Source of the DNA: Butyrivibrio sp. NC2007
GTDB lineage: Bacteria; Bacillota; Clostridia; Lachnospirales; Lachnospiraceae
Direction: 5' to 3'
Length of the DNA stretch: 64,000 bases
NCBI RefSeq assembly: GCF_000421405.1
Contig: NZ_ATWY01000003.1
Location: forward strand, 186,001 to 250,000
This document shows, in pieces, positions 47,601 to 53,827 of the stretch; position 1 is the first letter of the stretch, and every line of letters begins with the position of its first letter. The notes beneath the pieces were generated by a model. The model was not told the DNA's origin and did no database searches. It was given only the letters and a program-made list of their open reading frames with translations. The translations under genes were made by a program, and so were the position numbers.

Positions 47601-50223
47601 GTATAGACTTGCAGAGCCGGTTTCCATCAGCGCTTATACAAGAGATAGGGCAAAAGAGATAACAGAGCTCTTACCGGATGATGGCTATGTATACGCTGGT
47701 TCTGATATGGAGCAGACCAGTGAAGTAACTAACTATCTTGTACTTAGAGACCAGGCAATAGAAGTAGAGAAGATCTGGAACACCGATAATGATTTACAGA
47801 AGAATGCTGTAGTGGTTAAGCTTCTTTCAAGGAATTTTGAGACCGGTACAGATGATGGAACAAGAGCTCTTTCTGTAGTAAAGAAGAACGGCGCCGAGTA
47901 CATCAGAAACCTCAATGCAGGTGTTAACTGGAAGGCAGTGATTGAAGATCTTCCGCTTAAGAACAAGAGCGGCGAGTTCATCGTTTACTACATTTCTGAG
48001 ACAACCGTGGACGGGGCTGCGACAGAATACTACTTATACAACGGTACGGACTTCGAAAAAGTACAGGAACAGCAGGTAAAGAGCGACGCGGAGAAAGCTC
48101 TTTTAACAAAGATAATCAATACCCCTTATACTACTGCAAGCGTAGAGAAGGTCTGGAGCGATGATTCAAACAAGTTCGGCACAAGGCCGGAGAGCACATT
48201 TGTAAAGCTTCAGAGAAAGGCTACGGCTGAGGAGAACTGGACTGATGTAACCGGACAGGCAGTTATAGAGCTCAATGAGACTAACAGCTGGAGAGCTTCT
48301 GTTGATAATCTGCCACTTTACGTGGAATACGCTGCAGGAGTTGATCCTGTAAGATATGAGTACAGATTCCTTGAGACCAATGCAGGCGGAATCCCATTCG
48401 TTCCTCTCGGATACAGTCTTGCTTCAGCAGATGCTGAGTATGCTCAGACCAACGACGGAACTGAGGCAGGTTACGTTACTACTTATGAATCAGACGCATA
48501 TAAGACTGTTATTACCAATACGCTGATTACCAAGAGTATTACAGCAGTTAAGATCTGGGATGATAACTCTGATTCTCAGAAGATCAGACCGGCGGAGATT
48601 ACTCTTTTCGTAGATGAAGCTGCAGGTTACGTTAAGTACGAAAATGCGCCTATCACAAACAAGAACCTCAATGTGACACCTACAAAGAGCAGCGACGGAA
48701 ATACCTGGACATACGTATTTACAGGACTTCCTAAGTATGCGTATGGCACAGGCGCAAGCGTGGCTAATCCTACAGAGATTGTTTATACGATCACTGAGGA
48801 CGTTGATTATGAATACGAGAGCGGATTCATAATCAAGAATTACTATCAGACCACTTATGGCGTTGACGAGATCGCAACAACCATTACCAATACCGCGATG
48901 GAGAGTGATGGTGTGCTGCTGGTTGAGAAGAAGATAGAGAAGAGATCTGATGGTGAGACAGTTACAACTTATGCATTCCCGTTCAAGGTAAGCTTTACAA
49001 GACCGGATACTACAGTAGTTCCTTATACCGGCAAGTACTACCTGTATGATGCTTCTATCGGCGATGAGGATCTTAGGACTGATGCCAAGGCTTCTGAGCC
49101 GGCATATGACAGGATTGAGCTGTCATCATCGGATGGAACTATCAGGATCCCTTCGGGCAAGGTTGCTGCGCTGGTTGGCATCAATACAATGTATCAGTAC
49201 ACAGTTACCGAGAATCCTAATCATGCGGGATATGAGGTAAAAGAGATTTCTGTTACCGATGGAAGTGCTACATCAGGTACTGAAGAAGATACGGCTGTTG
49301 GAGGAATCTACGGATATGCACAGGGTAAAGTGCCCACGGCTTCTGACGCTGCAGTAAGAGTGACAGTCACTAACTGGCTTCTGTATCTAGCGGGTAAAAA
49401 CTACCTTAAGGTTGAGAACACAACTGATGTAGTAACAAACAGCAAGGGCGAAGTTCTTACCGGCGGTGAAGTTAAGGTATATAAGAAGCGAATCGTTGTA
49501 GATGATCCGGAAAAAATCGGTCACGATGATTATGGTTATGTAAACGACGAGACTCCATATATTGAAGAGGCTATGTCAGTTGAGTTTGAGCCTGATGCAG
49601 CCAATGGTTATACATATTCCAACACCCTGACGATCAGCTGGTGGGCAGAAGGTGAAGACGGTGGAGCCGGAGCACCTCACCATGTAAGTATTTCGGGATA
49701 TGTTTATACTGACGCAGCCGGAATTCAGCATCCATACACCGGCAGGATTGAAAAGAATGGCGATGTCATTTCTTCTGAAAGTGATTATGCGGAGTTTGAA
49801 GCTGTTTGGAGTCCTCTGCTCAGTGGAGATGCACCATTTAAGCATGTCACAGTGCTTGAAGGATCGGTAGTTGTTACATTGGCAAGTGCTGCAACCGAGA
49901 TGCCTGCTAAGACCCTGGTACAGGTAGAGTTTAATGCACCTCCAAAACCTGCTCCTGCACCATCAGGTGGCGGTTCTGACAACAGTAGTAGCAGCGATAG
50001 CAACAGTAATAGCAATAGCGACAGCAAAGCAGCTACAGCAGTAGCTGTTGTGGCTACTGACAACAAAGTTCAGGATCAGATCACTCGCGATGGTTCAATA
50101 CAGGGTGTAAGAACCGGCGACGATACACCGCTTACAGCGCTGATAATGCTCTTTATTGCCTTTGCACTTTGCTTCTCAGCAGTATTTGGCAAGTATATGC
50201 GCATTAAACCCGGCAAGAAATAA
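38686..50223 (+). CDS. Giant adhesin with about 20 CnaB-like domains and a C-terminal sorting-type signal
   Basis: I start at ATG 38686 (GGAAGG upstream), giving 3845 residues with a signal peptide (MKKNTFSRMMAIGLSAVL..., cleavage after VFA, residue about 30). An acidic Glu/Pro-rich region follows (about 90-250), then a beta domain ending MDSFSPIALTAL, then about 20 CnaB-type domains. Most open with a K-x-W strand (SFEITKEW, SIHVKKIW, SITAVKIW) and end with an Asn strand (VNTPL, TITNTL), with a Glu in YYVEET or YRLAE, the residues of intramolecular Lys-Asn isopeptide bonds. A pilin-like domain lies near the end (from about 3405). The C-terminus has a Ser/Asn/Asp linker, GVRTGDDTP, a hydrophobic helix and KPGKK. 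It should form a long surface stalk and be attached by the sortase encoded next. Confidence 0.9.
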   Translation: MKKNTFSRMMAIGLSAVLTFTNVDLRVFAEMGDEGPRKTITNIQEIDEEIARQTLYIGASEEDIIFPDTLDVTVTYQEEIETKRKIEKDDEIEPAGDSSTEATTEEIDEDLPEDIDPDADPEQNPEITPEPGTPEPGTPDPENPVPEVPEVEPEPEPASEPAPEETSEPADNASEESGEDLIGMIFPAIKAYAASDEADLDKSEEIEEPKTEPVADPENKEGEPEEEQYEIVKEIVTITEDITIENVKWELDKENSSFDKFSSDEAGAEFVYVPAISDLYEVEALLPTITVKILKEEVPLEYMVLEAEGVRVEGNLPVGSTLQVTPIDISEAESLLDDPSRVVLYALDVCIMLDGEEIEPDESVKVTLTPPADIETEVLENETFELVHFPDESEKEVVETQVNDQGELEFEMDSFSPIALTALKGTGETDNVEPATGLTFNQAVTVKFADASLITEGTSKIKLTLYGNIANMNVKEGGNASTEAFIIGEAKEIVITEVDDPGTGKTSATISTSFDSIPVYIQEGTGDKTAGGEGTYKIPEGFYGIKIETVDGYTPESLPEPGYYALNPKKDDNDKIWSTSTITINNKIMELTSPTFNLEWQDNRNYADNRPYSTKDEINTGDVPTILSKIDVYYQDGGSYVKVDGAHPTSVSRTSFSTWNVAFKNLPKKNEAGVAYSYYAKLADGFYPVQYYQASGEYVALSEGTTAKLTLTYTDAITGTIVWRAESAVALPEMINSGLFTDAGMKLYKAVGSADPAEVTEGYTVSWTKGQKTDGLDTHVTWQYSISGLPLYAANGDAIVYYTKMAETYTYSGATNPPTFKFTYDNGTASTDTDKCLSGEFIYATVIGDAEFSFDKVWYDGNDTESVNRRSLAITRGITLYLWRYPINKEMKDGAPVTHNAVQYIYKLKAADAGSESVNAINIELSRFAVSGEKFPSYDEMGYKYVYYVTEVSNSELYKTVYWNQTGDFTGSSSDKAVKNGGKLCNVRNGKIAPTVTKNWKVSAISDYVSSKCVFELQKKVDGDWVDVAEHTLTGFSSSKKKVTGTFQSQELYDELGRRYEYRVIEKSVRSGSDVDAVFNGDGWQEEGTNKFSALYELNNYTYKATTEYQATVDENGVESAEATVVNKLYGTKNVYIRKQWSGDWDIGDADKDSKTGNVTIALKRDGAAYATIVLEKPASKTDEKGSAGTFTLDCSDPLVIAENQTYTTSADGAYWETKAIVVPAYDEEGRQYNYTIEETGVVTEQTYGKEYDRSITGKEIRLYVRNYTGSQTSSIRIDVSKTWKDDSDYSQRGDVLIEIGTYDGSTFVPSEYSMTLTAGNDYQSHEWVDPTKFMTASERETYNNTTDENTKKALRAKAIQDHLNIQATLKNGTEVREIKKQVTEGNITDGVIEALVDESSNYFRPGYKVNIVRNTAGTSYTITNTRVAGRSFTFTKVWQDSANALKSRGDFLRVALFREVSGVETEVAYRDIPTYVSGDVLNTDLTVKFESYYPAYDDNGNNYTYSVKEYICKGTPATGEMQCENGKEKDTPTSKILVDVNSTKDTTKSGYVVTVDPVTTVYKSVEGSADLGYSDVNSVRIEDNYKYTNQASGARSEVDFYVIWHDKAKSDQRPDMYLTLYYSVNGSTPALYNSSVMGEYTERWESVIDGDKYIQKAIFSGLPIADENGNVYTYYVAETLNNATSDYKTDHYTEPLFDEDGYNENAVEEITVGTEVQLQALSELIPNTVKADDNATSLTQEESFTVTGITDTIQIEGRKLWQGVPEGIDKDKLPNAYIYLFRYSEHDDSNKAPVVADTATQAEKMHDYLEKAVAGNENDGSASPRGLNPSKAMYAFGIYSDDGVASYAQFPKYDDLGYQYKYSVREVIYNTYVHELPADIMYPIYSLSDNNSDLVNQYVPHTHNIRSFEITKEWDVTSSYAIKPAKATFRLYRKELDSDGYGYTNDNYAKNDLDSSEVGAAAWAANNFDIDNDELVATQIVYRQNDETTTNTIPWDNCKIFAPSGKLYSYYVVEMIDDMPGYTSTVTGTGKNAIITPKTGQEGMYIGVAFENHGIGLRDTDAQNKRTETFRNEYKATENIQTITFSKQWNVGNAPAETKTSLVPSVDIENGTNATAKALNIKLYAKAVTQSGKENDDTLNFVAGTDYTISVAVDSQDPTKWNYTITFNANKDAPIYSANGNLYKYYVEETLNSEFVKANYTAGKSVVYKTATAGEHSLAMGTLSNSLKGSFTVQKRWDDFNNDYGMREGSVQFDVYYSVDGGTSWTKCRENVELKSANGWKTTFSGLPITANNAGATGTVYQYKVIETKIVTGAQEISVPGPDVSKTAQWTPHGYDTPDGDVFYEPVGASNYKVYDPAIITTIAGGATRKIVNQLDTDNATTSLTVTKSWVDDSNKYGIRPTNLTLRIDKSIDGTDWSEVTRRTISNFEVSGDTWTYTFENLPKYFFNGTENVEYRYRVVEIAIGGTATTLDSSFIGNGGSYSVAHEFGSSAGVYTTNITNTLIKKTGSIHVKKIWNSSEAGNNVDVTLYSANFEGGANGVVTNESSLKPVTFTGSVNTLGHEGECEYASLPMYNKDGNTIVYYVKETSTGDYKTQYASGSAAYPADGATVVDALQHTIGTTDDSLYVKVVNTPLTKITGSKKWSDENNKYSLRPASVELTLQRRIGDGAWESVSADELHKTNASASPTVTVKDSAWSGSIDKLPLYALSDGSSPVKYQYRLAELTIPNAYTRKAGTAVAALTPEDGYEYGGTDEAQTSTVTNHLITRGDITVNKVWNTNSEADKHDVYVKLYSKNLENGTGTGANADVPDATATLSGSNLSKTFTGLPAVNKDGNEIVYYVEETADPRYDTAYYVQDGTGFAKVEKANAKSSGTGSFEFKIVNTPLTKITGRKFWEDDNNGFGLRPDELTLTLQRRIGSGEWADVSEDELHNTNATASPVVTIEAGSWEATIDKLPLYVLSDGANPAKYQYRLAEPVSISAYTRDRAKEITELLPDDGYVYAGSDMEQTSEVTNYLVLRDQAIEVEKIWNTDNDLQKNAVVVKLLSRNFETGTDDGTRALSVVKKNGAEYIRNLNAGVNWKAVIEDLPLKNKSGEFIVYYISETTVDGAATEYYLYNGTDFEKVQEQQVKSDAEKALLTKIINTPYTTASVEKVWSDDSNKFGTRPESTFVKLQRKATAEENWTDVTGQAVIELNETNSWRASVDNLPLYVEYAAGVDPVRYEYRFLETNAGGIPFVPLGYSLASADAEYAQTNDGTEAGYVTTYESDAYKTVITNTLITKSITAVKIWDDNSDSQKIRPAEITLFVDEAAGYVKYENAPITNKNLNVTPTKSSDGNTWTYVFTGLPKYAYGTGASVANPTEIVYTITEDVDYEYESGFIIKNYYQTTYGVDEIATTITNTAMESDGVLLVEKKIEKRSDGETVTTYAFPFKVSFTRPDTTVVPYTGKYYLYDASIGDEDLRTDAKASEPAYDRIELSSSDGTIRIPSGKVAALVGINTMYQYTVTENPNHAGYEVKEISVTDGSATSGTEEDTAVGGIYGYAQGKVPTASDAAVRVTVTNWLLYLAGKNYLKVENTTDVVTNSKGEVLTGGEVKVYKKRIVVDDPEKIGHDDYGYVNDETPYIEEAMSVEFEPDAANGYTYSNTLTISWWAEGEDGGAGAPHHVSISGYVYTDAAGIQHPYTGRIEKNGDVISSESDYAEFEAVWSPLLSGDAPFKHVTVLEGSVVVTLASAATEMPAKTLVQVEFNAPPKPAPAPSGGGSDNSSSSDSNSNSNSDSKAATAVAVVATDNKVQDQITRDGSIQGVRTGDDTPLTALIMLFIAFALCFSAVFGKYMRIKPGKK
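45829..48116 (+). repeat. Higher-order two-domain repeats within the adhesin gene
   Basis: Three consecutive units of about 752, 756 and 780 bp (45829, 46581, 47337) each encode one RP-containing CnaB domain plus one without it. The last two are closest: both open with CCACTTACCAAGATCAC and share LTLQRRIG and the segment from DKLPLY to KYQYRLAE. They are recent tandem duplications and a possible site of length variation. Confidence 0.8.
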
Positions 50224-50238
50224 TGATTTGAGGCTAAT

Positions 50239-51015
50239 ATGACCAGATTAAAAGTGCTTATGGGTCTTTTCCTCATAGGAATGGTTCTGACCGGCGTGAT
50301 CCTTGCATACTTTGTAAAGGGATATTACGAGGACAGGATAGAGGCCGATAACATCAGGGAAATTGCATATGGTACGGTTTCGGAGAATCAGGTAAAAGAG
50401 CCGGGAGAGTCCGGGACGGCTGCCGAAGAGGCGGCAGATAAAGGCATTAGCATTGATTTCGCATCCCTCATAGAGATCAATTCTGATACAATGGGATGGC
50501 TACAGGCCTGCGATGGAGAAATCGACGGGCCTGTGGTCCAGACCACAGGCAACAGCTTTTATCTGGATCACAGGTTTGATGGCTCTTCAGGGAGCGTTGG
50601 GTGCTTCTTTGCGGATGCAGAGCTTCCGGATGCGTTTGGTGCGCCTCTGACCGTGGTCTACGGCCACAACCGTAAGGACGGCAGCATGTTCCATCCGCTG
50701 CTGAACTACAAGGATGAACAGTATTTTAAACAGCATCCGACATTTGTGGTTTGGACCGAGGATGAGGAGATTACCTACAGGGTTTTCTCAGCGTTTTTTG
50801 CAGATAATAACGTGGTTTATGGCGATACATTTATGAATGCTGTAAATAACGGAGAAGAGGGCGATGCACTCAAACTGCTCTTTGAGGAAGCAAAGGAGAA
50901 ATCTTTATACGACGCAGGAGAGGACCTGAAGCTGGATAATATCGTAATTCTCAGTACCTGCGAGTATTCCGGAGCCAACAACAGAATGGTGATATTCGGA
51001 GTCAAAGTTAAATAA
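50239..51015 (+). CDS. srtB: Class B sortase
   Basis: The 258-residue protein has an N-terminal membrane anchor (about 8-25) and a sortase domain (about 70-258). The catalytic residues are visible: His143 (VYGHNRKDG), Cys241 (ILSTCEYSG) and Arg249 (NNRMVIFG). The SWxQ-like start (TMGWLQACDG) and the inserted helix before Cys are typical of class B. It begins 15 bp after the adhesin stop, with only a weak GAGG site, so the adhesin is its likely substrate through GVRTG near the adhesin C-terminus. A terminator follows. Confidence 0.92.
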   Translation: MTRLKVLMGLFLIGMVLTGVILAYFVKGYYEDRIEADNIREIAYGTVSENQVKEPGESGTAAEEAADKGISIDFASLIEINSDTMGWLQACDGEIDGPVVQTTGNSFYLDHRFDGSSGSVGCFFADAELPDAFGAPLTVVYGHNRKDGSMFHPLLNYKDEQYFKQHPTFVVWTEDEEITYRVFSAFFADNNVVYGDTFMNAVNNGEEGDALKLLFEEAKEKSLYDAGEDLKLDNIVILSTCEYSGANNRMVIFGVKVK

Positions 51016-51040
51016 AATATATAACATATATAGTATATAA

Positions 51041-51069
51041 AAACACCTGCCTCCCGGCAGGTGTTTTTT
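51041..51069 (+). terminator. Rho-independent terminator after srtB
   Basis: AAACACCTGCC (51041-51051), loop TCCC, GGCAGGTGTTT (51056-51066), then T. It has a perfect 11-bp stem that closes the adhesin-sortase operon. Confidence 0.95.
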
Positions 51070-51097
51070 GAGCCCTAGGGACGGAGTCAAGGGCTCA
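51069..51097. repeat. REP-like palindrome, family A copy 1
   Basis: 29-bp unit opening TGAGCCCT and closing AGGGCTCA (8-bp inverted arms) around the core GGGACGGAGTCA. Copy 2 lies 33 bp further on, and copy 3 is inverted at 56035. Confidence 0.8.
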
Positions 51098-51101
51098 TTT
51101 T

Positions 51102-51130
51102 TGAGCCCTGGGGACGGAGTCAGTGGCTCA
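51102..51130. repeat. REP-like palindrome, family A copy 2
   Basis: 29-bp unit opening TGAGCCCT and ending GTGGCTCA, core GGGGACGGAGTCA. It differs from copy 1 at three positions and stands in direct tandem with it. Confidence 0.8.
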
Positions 51131-51144
51131 TTTTCAGAATTGTG

Positions 51145-51173
51145 TTGCAATTTTGAAACGGATAGGATATAGT
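51145..51173 (+). promoter_or_regulatory. Promoter of the neopullulanase gene
   Basis: TTGCAA (51145-51150), a 17-bp spacer, then TATAGT (51168-51173). The start would be near 51180, just before the palindromic operator. Confidence 0.75.
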
Positions 51174-51184
51174 AGTGTTTGTTA

Positions 51185-51200
51185 CGGAAAACGTTTTCCG
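51185..51200. promoter_or_regulatory. LacI/MalR-type operator
   Basis: CGGAAAACGTTTTCCG is a perfect 16-bp palindrome with the central CG typical of LacI-family operators. Placed directly after the transcript start and before the ribosome site, it fits repression by a maltose-responsive LacI-type repressor that is not encoded in the window. Confidence 0.8.
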
Positions 51201-51213
51201 AAAGGAGATACCC

Positions 51214-52968
51214 ATGTTTTTAAGTGCTATTTATCATCGAATGTCAGAACAGTACTGCTATCCACTGGATTCAGAGCAGCTAATAATCAATATCAAAACC
51301 GGATATGATGTGGACAAAGTCTTTATATACTACGGAGACCCCTATGATGCCGGAATAATGGGCGGAAACGAGCGCTGGAGCGGAAAGAAGGAAGAAATCT
51401 GCTTCAAGAAAAGGCTCAAGGATCACATCTGGTGGACCACCACACTTCGCCCGGAATATAAGAGATGCAAGTATTATTTTGAGCTCCACGCCGGAGATGA
51501 GGTTATGTACTTCTTCGAGGATGGTTTTTACACCGAAGAAGAGATGAATACTGAAGGAAAGGTGCTTTCTTACTTTATCATGCCCTGGATGAATCCTGCG
51601 GATGTGTGCAAGACTCCGGCCTGGGTCAACGATACGGTGTGGTACCAGATCTTTCCCGAGAGATTCTGCAATGGTGATAAGAGCATAGATCCCGAGGGTG
51701 TTATGCCCTGGCAGACCGGAGAAGTTGGCTTTAAGGACTACTATGGCGGAGATATCAGAGGTATTCGTGACAGATTGCCTTATCTTAAGGACCTTGGAAT
51801 TACCGGAATATACTTAAATCCTATATTTGAAGCGCACAGTAACCACAAGTACAACACTAAGGACTACAAGAAAGTTGACCCTCAGTTTGGCACCAATGAG
51901 GACCTCAGAGCGCTGGTGGACGAGGCTCATGCGCTGGGCATCAGAGTTATGCTGGATGCGGTTTTTAACCACACCGGAATTGACCATCCTATGTGGGAGG
52001 ACATTGTGGAGAAGGGCCAGGCATCTGAATATGCTGACTGGTACATGATCAATAAGTGGCCACTTGAGAAGGGCAGGGATACAAGGGACGGAAGGTATTA
52101 CTCTTTTGCATTCGCAGAGTACATGCCAAAGCTCAACACCAATAACCCCAAGGTTCAGGACTATCTGCTGGATATTGTCAGGTTCTGGATTGAGACCTTT
52201 GACATAGACGGACTGAGGTTTGACGTAGGAAATGAGGTTTCACACTCATTCCTTAAGGCTTTGAGGTATATGACCTGCCATATGAAGGAGGACTTCTACC
52301 TTCTTGGCGAGATCTGGCATGATTCGATCTCATGGCTGCGTGGAGATGAGTATGATTCTGTCATGAATTATCCGCTTACTACGGCAATTTCGGACTTCTG
52401 GGTATACAAGAACAGAGGAAGAGAGTCTTTTGAATACGACATAAACAGATGCTTTACCATGTATTATGCCCAGGTGAACGATGTTTTGTTCAACCTCCTA
52501 GATTCTCATGATACCAACAGGCTTTTGGATAAAGCAGGGCACAACATAGATATCTTTTACCAGCAGCTTGCTGTTCTGTTCACTATGCCGGGAAGCCCCT
52601 GTATCTACTACGGTACAGAGGTGGCTATGGATGGATCCTATGATCCTGACTGCAGACGCTGTATGCCCTGGGATGAGATTGACGCCGGCCTTAAAGATGG
52701 CGAGATTTCAGAGATGAAGCGCCTCATCGAGATGAGAAAGACTCTGCAGTCCTGCAAGAGCAGAAACTTCCACTTCCCCAATGATATTGAGGAGAAGAGG
52801 GTTATCTCTTTTACCAAGATCGGGGAAAATGAGAGCATTCAGATTTACCTTAACTGTGAGGAGAATGCGGTGGATATCGATGTTAGCGGATTTGAGGGCG
52901 TTGTATACTCACGCAAGTGGAGTGATGGTAAGCTGGAGCCTAACGGGGTGCTGATACTCAAGAAATAA
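51214..52968 (+). CDS. GH13 neopullulanase / maltogenic amylase-like enzyme
   Basis: The ATG at 51214 (AAAGGAG upstream) gives 584 residues; the GTG at 51175 lies across the operator and is not used. An N-terminal CBM34-like beta domain (about 1-120) precedes the GH13 barrel (VWYQIFPERFCNGD). Active-site regions are DAVFNHTG, DIDGLRFDVGNE (nucleophile Asp337), LLGEIWHD (acid/base Glu366) and LLDSHDTNR (Asp433). The plan fits cyclomaltodextrinase/neopullulanase enzymes acting on malto-oligosaccharides or pullulan in the cytoplasm, since there is no signal peptide. The LacI-type operator upstream suggests induction by starch breakdown products. Confidence 0.92.
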   Translation: MFLSAIYHRMSEQYCYPLDSEQLIINIKTGYDVDKVFIYYGDPYDAGIMGGNERWSGKKEEICFKKRLKDHIWWTTTLRPEYKRCKYYFELHAGDEVMYFFEDGFYTEEEMNTEGKVLSYFIMPWMNPADVCKTPAWVNDTVWYQIFPERFCNGDKSIDPEGVMPWQTGEVGFKDYYGGDIRGIRDRLPYLKDLGITGIYLNPIFEAHSNHKYNTKDYKKVDPQFGTNEDLRALVDEAHALGIRVMLDAVFNHTGIDHPMWEDIVEKGQASEYADWYMINKWPLEKGRDTRDGRYYSFAFAEYMPKLNTNNPKVQDYLLDIVRFWIETFDIDGLRFDVGNEVSHSFLKALRYMTCHMKEDFYLLGEIWHDSISWLRGDEYDSVMNYPLTTAISDFWVYKNRGRESFEYDINRCFTMYYAQVNDVLFNLLDSHDTNRLLDKAGHNIDIFYQQLAVLFTMPGSPCIYYGTEVAMDGSYDPDCRRCMPWDEIDAGLKDGEISEMKRLIEMRKTLQSCKSRNFHFPNDIEEKRVISFTKIGENESIQIYLNCEENAVDIDVSGFEGVVYSRKWSDGKLEPNGVLILKK

Positions 52969-53036
52969 GGTGACTCAAAATGAGACAAAGTGAAACGTCC
53001 CCGGTGACTCAAAATGAGACAAAGTGAAACGTCCCC
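52969..53036. repeat. REP-like tandem repeat, family B (2 x 34 bp)
   Basis: Two identical 34-bp units (52969-53002 and 53003-53036), each opening GGTGACTCAAAATGAGACA and ending ACGTCCCC. A partial third unit (TGACTCA) starts at 53039. The arms TGACTCA and TGAGACA are nearly inverted. GGGGACG on the opposite strand is shared with family A. Confidence 0.85.
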
Positions 53037-53095
53037 AATGACTCACTGTGATACAATGTTAAAGGAAACCAAAACCGGACTCAAAGAGGGTATTT

Positions 53096-53824
53096 ATGGC
53101 AACTTACGCTGTTTCAGATATCCATGGATGTTACGACGAACTGATGGAGCTAGTGAAGCTCATTGGTTTCTCTGATGAAGATACGCTATATGTGCTTGGA
53201 GACTGCGTTGATCGTGGGCCTAAGCCGGTGGAGGTTCTGGCTTGGATGATGAATAAGCCAAATGTCATCCCCATCGCCGGGAATCACGAGAATATGATGC
53301 TTAAAGTTCTTTTGCCCGGATTAAAAGAGGTAAATTCTGAGGAAGCAGTGGAAAAGACGCTTACCATGGACTTCATCACGGATACAAACCTTTGGTTTTT
53401 GAGCGAAAATGGTGGTAAGATAACTTCTGACGCATTTAGGCGGCTTTCGGCGTATGATCGGGAAGCTCTTGTGGAGTATGTTCAGGAGTTCTCTCTTTAT
53501 GAGGAAGTTACGGTTAACGGGCAGAGGTTTGTGCTTGTTCACACTATCGGCAAGAACATCCACAGCCTTGAAGACCTTGAGAATGCTGACCTGTCGTCGA
53601 TTGAGGAGTTTCTGTATGACAGGCCCGATTTCGAGGAAGACTGGGATAGGGGAGATGACATATTCATTATCGGCCACACTCCGACCTGGTTTCTTGGAAA
53701 GAAAGATAATCATGTTTTCAGGAACGGAAATCTTTTAGATATAGATTGTGGCTGTGTCATGGGAGGGAATCTTGTGGCGATATGCCTGGAGACTATGGAA
53801 GAGTTTTATGTTAAGGGGCACTGA
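53096..53824 (+). CDS. PPP-family phosphatase (bis-nucleosyl-tetraphosphatase/protein phosphatase-like)
   Basis: The 242-residue protein has the PPP-type blocks SDIHGCYDEL, GDCVDRGP, GNHEN and IGHTPT, and DIDCGCVMGG near the end. Relatives are the bacterial Ser/Thr phosphatases and diadenosine-tetraphosphatases such as PrpE and ApaH; which substrate applies is not decidable. GAGGG precedes the ATG. The AEC transporter gene begins 4 bases after the stop, so they are probably co-transcribed, perhaps from a start inside the repeat region upstream. Confidence 0.88.
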   Translation: MATYAVSDIHGCYDELMELVKLIGFSDEDTLYVLGDCVDRGPKPVEVLAWMMNKPNVIPIAGNHENMMLKVLLPGLKEVNSEEAVEKTLTMDFITDTNLWFLSENGGKITSDAFRRLSAYDREALVEYVQEFSLYEEVTVNGQRFVLVHTIGKNIHSLEDLENADLSSIEEFLYDRPDFEEDWDRGDDIFIIGHTPTWFLGKKDNHVFRNGNLLDIDCGCVMGGNLVAICLETMEEFYVKGH

Positions 53825-53827
53825 CAG

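Noticed and set aside
52969-53036. Tandem 34-bp repeats considered as a CRISPR array
   Set aside because: The two units abut directly with no spacer, no cas gene is near, and the sequence is related to the palindromes at 51069 and 56035.
53037-53057. TGTGAT with upstream AATGAC before the PPP phosphatase gene as a fourth regulon site
   Set aside because: The period is 10 bp, the first copy is poor, and the -10-like TACAAT overlaps the second copy, unlike the three real sites.
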